This document shows, in pieces, positions 29,907 through 32,575 of a stretch of 32,575 bases of DNA. Numbering within the stretch: the first letter of the stretch is position 1; each line of letters starts with the position of its first letter. Made by a program: the position numbers and the translations under genes. The notes beneath the pieces were generated by a model. The model had not been told where the DNA came from. It worked only from the letters and a program-made list of their open reading frames with translations, and ran no database searches. Source of the stretch: Eubacteriales bacterium (lineage in GTDB: Bacteria > Bacillota > Clostridia > Oscillospirales > CAG-272); contig JAQVWU010000002.1 of NCBI GenBank assembly GCA_028709565.1, forward strand, positions 1 through 32,575. Direction: 5' to 3'.

Positions 29907-31472
29907 TTATTTGCTCATTTTATTGAATATCTCCCATCCCTCACGCGAATGCGCTATTATAACACCGGAGGAGACGTTCGATATGTAATCATATATAAGG
30001 GGCAGCACAATATTGCCGTTGTTGTCTATCATACAGAACCTTGCGGAGGAAACGCCGACCACCGCCAGTCCTTCGATAAAGGGCTGCGCATATGTGTAGA
30101 TGGGCTGCGCAATCCATCGTCCCGTATAATCGAGAAAGCCGTACAATCCGTCCTTTTCAAGCAGCATAACACCGTCCGAATAGCCCACCAGCGTATAATC
30201 CTGCGGTATAATATGTTTTGTTCCGTCAGGCCGGATCAATATGTCGCTGTCGCGTACCAGTTCGCCCTCTTCTTTATAATCGTAGATACAGCTGCGTATG
30301 CGCATAAGCCCGTGGTCAAAATCAAACATGCCGAGCGATTCTATACCGAAGGTGTCGGGCAGATAATAGGACTCAAATGCCGGCCGCCGGTTGCGTTCGG
30401 TCAGATACAGTATCGTCCCCGACGGGTCGGATACCGTTCCGCCGTAGGTGTTGATCAGCTTTGCCTTTCCGTTGGCGTCGGCTACGACGGCAATACCGTT
30501 TTCGTTGAATTCCGAAGCAAAATAATACTGCGCCTCAATGGCGATACCTCCCCAGGCGTTCAGATAACCCCATAAAATACAATCTCTGTATTGCAGGGTA
30601 TATTCGGGGATGTTCAGCCGGGCATAAACGGCGGCATCCTCGATATCCTTGCCGTCCTTTACCGCTCCCGAGAGTTTGCGGTCCACTTCGAGCGTTACAT
30701 CGTTGCCGTTTCCGTCAATCTTGCGCCGGTGCACCGTTTCCACATAATAGCGGCTCAGGGTGCTTTGGGAACGGGAGTACGAAGGCGGGGAGTCATATTG
30801 CAGCGGCGGGGCGTAAAGCGGATTATACTCAACCTCTATCATCTCATTGCTGTTGTCGACTATATAGTAATACCTGTCTTTATAGGTAAACAGAGGCCGG
30901 CCGGCACTGTCCCGCGCATAAGCCGGTGTCAGGTTGTCAATTCCGGCAACCGAGACAACGCCGTTTATGCCCAAAACGGAAACATGTGCTCCGTCATCAT
31001 ATAATATATAACCCATGTATGTCCGCAGCGCCCTGCGGCCGCCTGAACTGAGATTTTTGTTTAGGGGAATACCGCCCGTAACCCTGCCGATACGGTGGGT
31101 AGCCTTGTTATAGGGGGTATCGCTCCATTTATAACCTGATTTTTTCAGTTCGGCAACCGATTCGATAGGGTTACCGACCGGCGGCTGTACAGGGGGCTGA
31201 GAGGCAGTTTCCGCAGATTGGGAACCGAGCTGTTCCTGATTGAAGACACCGCTCAGATTTTCCTTTTCAATTTCTATGACATCGATATCCGCCGGGCGGA
31301 TGACCGGTTCGTATCTGCTTTCAGACGCATTTTCGTTGTCACCGCTGCGCCTGATAAATGAGATGTCATACCAGCCGAGATTATACATTATAACGGCGGC
31401 AGCCGCGGCACAGAGCAGCAGCAGCGCAATAAGTGTAACCGCGAAACGCCTGAGTTTTTTCATATTATTCAT
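29907..31472 (-). CDS. Membrane-anchored WG-repeat protein
   Basis: 521 residues from ATG 31472, chosen because AAGGA lies 11 bases upstream; the frame begins 22 codons earlier without a ribosome binding site. A basic start (MNNMKKLRR) and one hydrophobic segment (about 9-30) anchor it, with the rest outside. Residues about 55-115 are a low-complexity, Gln/Pro-containing linker. The remainder carries repeats of the WG type in which an aromatic-Gly step is followed by 'DxxGxxxxxPxY': 'DGLYGFLDYTGRWIAQPIY' and 'FCMIDNNGNIVLPLIY' are the clearest, near the C-terminus. Such beta-rich repeats are thought to bind proteins or glycans, but no firm function is known. First gene of the WG-GH99-SBP3 unit. 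Confidence 0.8.
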   Translation of the reverse strand: MNNMKKLRRFAVTLIALLLLCAAAAAVIMYNLGWYDISFIRRSGDNENASESRYEPVIRPADIDVIEIEKENLSGVFNQEQLGSQSAETASQPPVQPPVGNPIESVAELKKSGYKWSDTPYNKATHRIGRVTGGIPLNKNLSSGGRRALRTYMGYILYDDGAHVSVLGINGVVSVAGIDNLTPAYARDSAGRPLFTYKDRYYYIVDNSNEMIEVEYNPLYAPPLQYDSPPSYSRSQSTLSRYYVETVHRRKIDGNGNDVTLEVDRKLSGAVKDGKDIEDAAVYARLNIPEYTLQYRDCILWGYLNAWGGIAIEAQYYFASEFNENGIAVVADANGKAKLINTYGGTVSDPSGTILYLTERNRRPAFESYYLPDTFGIESLGMFDFDHGLMRIRSCIYDYKEEGELVRDSDILIRPDGTKHIIPQDYTLVGYSDGVMLLEKDGLYGFLDYTGRWIAQPIYTYAQPFIEGLAVVGVSSARFCMIDNNGNIVLPLIYDYISNVSSGVIIAHSREGWEIFNKMSK

Positions 31473-31562
31473 ATGATTGATATTCCTTAATACAGCCAAT
31501 CGGTTTTTTGTTGTTTTTAGTTTTGCATAAACAGTCATGTTTTATTTATCTTATTTTTTTAT

Positions 31563-31589
31563 TTATTAATTTTATTAATTTTATTAATA
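31563..31589. repeat. Three 9-bp AT-only tandem repeats at the rlmH stop
   Basis: TTATTAATT, TTATTAATT, TTATTAATA in direct succession, overlapping the rlmH stop codon. They are part of the very AT-rich gap (31473-31583) before the WG-repeat gene, in which I see no clear promoter or terminator. Confidence 0.6.
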
Positions 31590-32003
31590 ATGATGATAAT
31601 TTTCGCCCTTTAATATGCTCATGGCGCGATAAATCTGCTCAAGCAGGATAACCCGCATAAGACGGTGAGGAAAGGTCATGCGCGAAAAGGAAAGCCTCAG
31701 GTCACACGCTCCCTTGACCGCTTCCGGCAGCCCGTCGGCGCCCCCTATGACAAAAACCAGATCGGACCGGCCCCCGGTCGTAACACGGTCTATTTCCGCC
31801 GCGAACTCCTCGGAGGACAGCTGCCTGCCCTCAACGCACAGCGCGACTTTGTAAGCGCGGGGCGGCAGGATATAAAGACCGCGGTTGTCCGTTTCAACCG
31901 TTTTCAGCCGGCAATAGCGCGACAGGCGTTTTTCGTATTCGGCTGCGACTGCTCTCAGACCGGCGTCGCGCAGCTGTCCGACACATACAATATTAACGGT
32001 CAT
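31584..32003 (-). CDS. rlmH: 23S rRNA (pseudouridine1915-N3)-methyltransferase
   Basis: SPOUT-class enzyme that methylates pseudouridine 1915 in helix 69 of 23S rRNA, using S-adenosylmethionine, on assembled 70S ribosomes. The core is clear: 'MTVNIVCVGQLR' start, 'FVIGGADGL' in the cofactor knot, 'LSFSRMTFPHRLMRVILLEQIYRA' and a C-terminal 'GENYHHY' in place of the usual GEPYHK. It has 139 residues against the usual 155-160; about 20 residues are missing after 'LKTVE', where homologues have a charged helix. ATG 32003 is chosen because the longer frame only extends into walJ. It follows walJ by 4 bp, a common neighbourhood in Bacillota. Confidence 0.93.
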   Translation of the reverse strand: MTVNIVCVGQLRDAGLRAVAAEYEKRLSRYCRLKTVETDNRGLYILPPRAYKVALCVEGRQLSSEEFAAEIDRVTTGGRSDLVFVIGGADGLPEAVKGACDLRLSFSRMTFPHRLMRVILLEQIYRAMSILKGENYHHY

Positions 32004-32007
32004 AAAT

Positions 32008-32575
32008 TTATATAAGTCTTGTCGGGGCCGCCGCCGCGGCAACCGACAGCATGGTATTATGCAAACCGCGATGCTCCATCGCTGCGGCGGAGGCTTCAAA
32101 AGCAAGCTTGGGCAGGTTGTTCTCCTGGCTGAGATGAGCAAGGACTATATGTTCCACGCCGTTGCGCGCAAGGATACAGACACTGTCGGCACAGTCGGTG
32201 TTTGACAGGTGACCCCTGCGCGATAATATGCGCCTCTTGAGCGAGGGGGGATAGGAACCGCTCATGAGCATGTTTATATCATGATTCGATTCGATTACCA
32301 CATCGGTGCATCCGCAGAGCCGCTCGGTAACATCATCCGGCATATATCCCAGATCGGTCGCCACTCCGACCGTGCGGGCACCCGCCCGTACTATATAACC
32401 GACACTGCAGGCGCTGTCATGGGGAGTTACAAACGATGAAACCTCAATCTCACCGATACAGCATTCAAAGCAGGGCGGATGTATACTCATGCAGTCGGGT
32501 ATGCAGTTTATTGAGACCGCCGACGGGACGGCGATATGAACCAGTATGCCGAACTTTCTGACAATAACCTCCAGT
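32008..32575 (-). CDS. walJ: Metallo-beta-lactamase-fold hydrolase, WalJ/YycJ type (5' end cut by window edge)
   Basis: The C-terminal 189 residues of an MBL-fold protein; the frame is open to the right edge, so the start and the metal-binding HxHxDH motif lie outside. What is visible matches YycJ/WalJ: 'SFVTPHDSACSVGYIV', 'VGVATDLGYMPDDV' (metal Asp), 'ESNHDINML' and 'SNTDCADSV', followed by 'HLSQENN' (metal His). The usual 'HD...DP' features of the beta-CASP-free single-domain group are present. In Bacillus, walJ lies by the WalKR cell-wall regulator genes and affects genome stability. rlmH follows 4 bp downstream. The in-frame ATG at 32490 is not the true start. Confidence 0.85.
   Translation of the reverse strand, partial: LEVIVRKFGILVHIAVPSAVSINCIPDCMSIHPPCFECCIGEIEVSSFVTPHDSACSVGYIVRAGARTVGVATDLGYMPDDVTERLCGCTDVVIESNHDINMLMSGSYPPSLKRRILSRRGHLSNTDCADSVCILARNGVEHIVLAHLSQENNLPKLAFEASAAAMEHRGLHNTMLSVAAAAAPTRLI

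Noticed and set aside
29886..30575. Plus-strand ORF of 229 residues
   Set aside because: It is antisense to the WG-repeat gene and lacks family similarity.
1..32575. CRISPR array, tRNA or rRNA genes
   Set aside because: I found no regularly spaced direct repeats of CRISPR length, no cloverleaf with a GTTC-type arm, and no rRNA-like sequence on either strand by eye.

Overview
The window looks like chromosomal DNA from a bacterium of the Bacillota, most likely an uncultured member of the class Clostridia with roughly balanced GC. The basis is: consensus sigma-A type promoters with AGGAG-type ribosome binding sites; frequent TTG starts; HPr kinase/phosphorylase (hprK); a two-subunit class 1B dihydroorotate dehydrogenase (pyrD/pyrK); a walJ-rlmH pair; rubredoxin (an anaerobe trait); a TSCPD-domain protein; and lipobox-type signal peptides. 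The assignment is an inference from gene content. No rRNA or tRNA was seen.

Layout. (1) 1-2735 is a mobile-DNA scar. It holds a decayed large serine recombinase fragment, an IS1634-family transposase whose first catalytic Asp is Glu, and an AT-rich intergenic stretch with hairpins and an imperfect copy of a segment from the recombinase relic. (2) 2736-9768, minus strand: pyrK-pyrD followed by a very large alpha-2-macroglobulin-like lipoprotein that lacks the thioester motif. (3) 9769-13340, minus: a CysN/CysC-like fusion, a TSCPD protein and a solute-binding lipoprotein (SBP1). (4) 13519-18159: thpR (minus) diverges from a plus-strand operon of GH32 fructanase, hprK and SBP2. Their two near-consensus promoters interlock, with abutting -35 boxes. 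(5) 18235-24629, minus: a compact six-gene run of DUF5107/TPR protein, small membrane protein, ceramidase-like lipoprotein, NagB-type deaminase, BioY and LarC. It diverges from a GH50-like glycosidase (24880-26847, plus). (6) Rubredoxin (plus). (7) 27246-31472, minus: WG-repeat membrane-anchored protein, GH99/WbsX-like glycosidase and SBP3. (8) rlmH and the 3' part of walJ, which runs off the right edge.

How the genes may work together. Much of the window is about glycan use: GH32, GH50-like and GH99-like enzymes, the DUF5107 protein and amino-sugar deaminase, three solute-binding lipoproteins with no permease genes beside them, and hprK placed inside a sugar operon instead of with housekeeping genes. 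The three solute-binding proteins are distant paralogues. All begin with TTG and all carry an EF-hand-like calcium loop (DxNGDG or DxDGDG followed by Asp at loop position 12). Four strong bidirectional hairpin terminators (around 2678-2712, 9727-9760, 18182-18215 and 27180-27219) separate most blocks.
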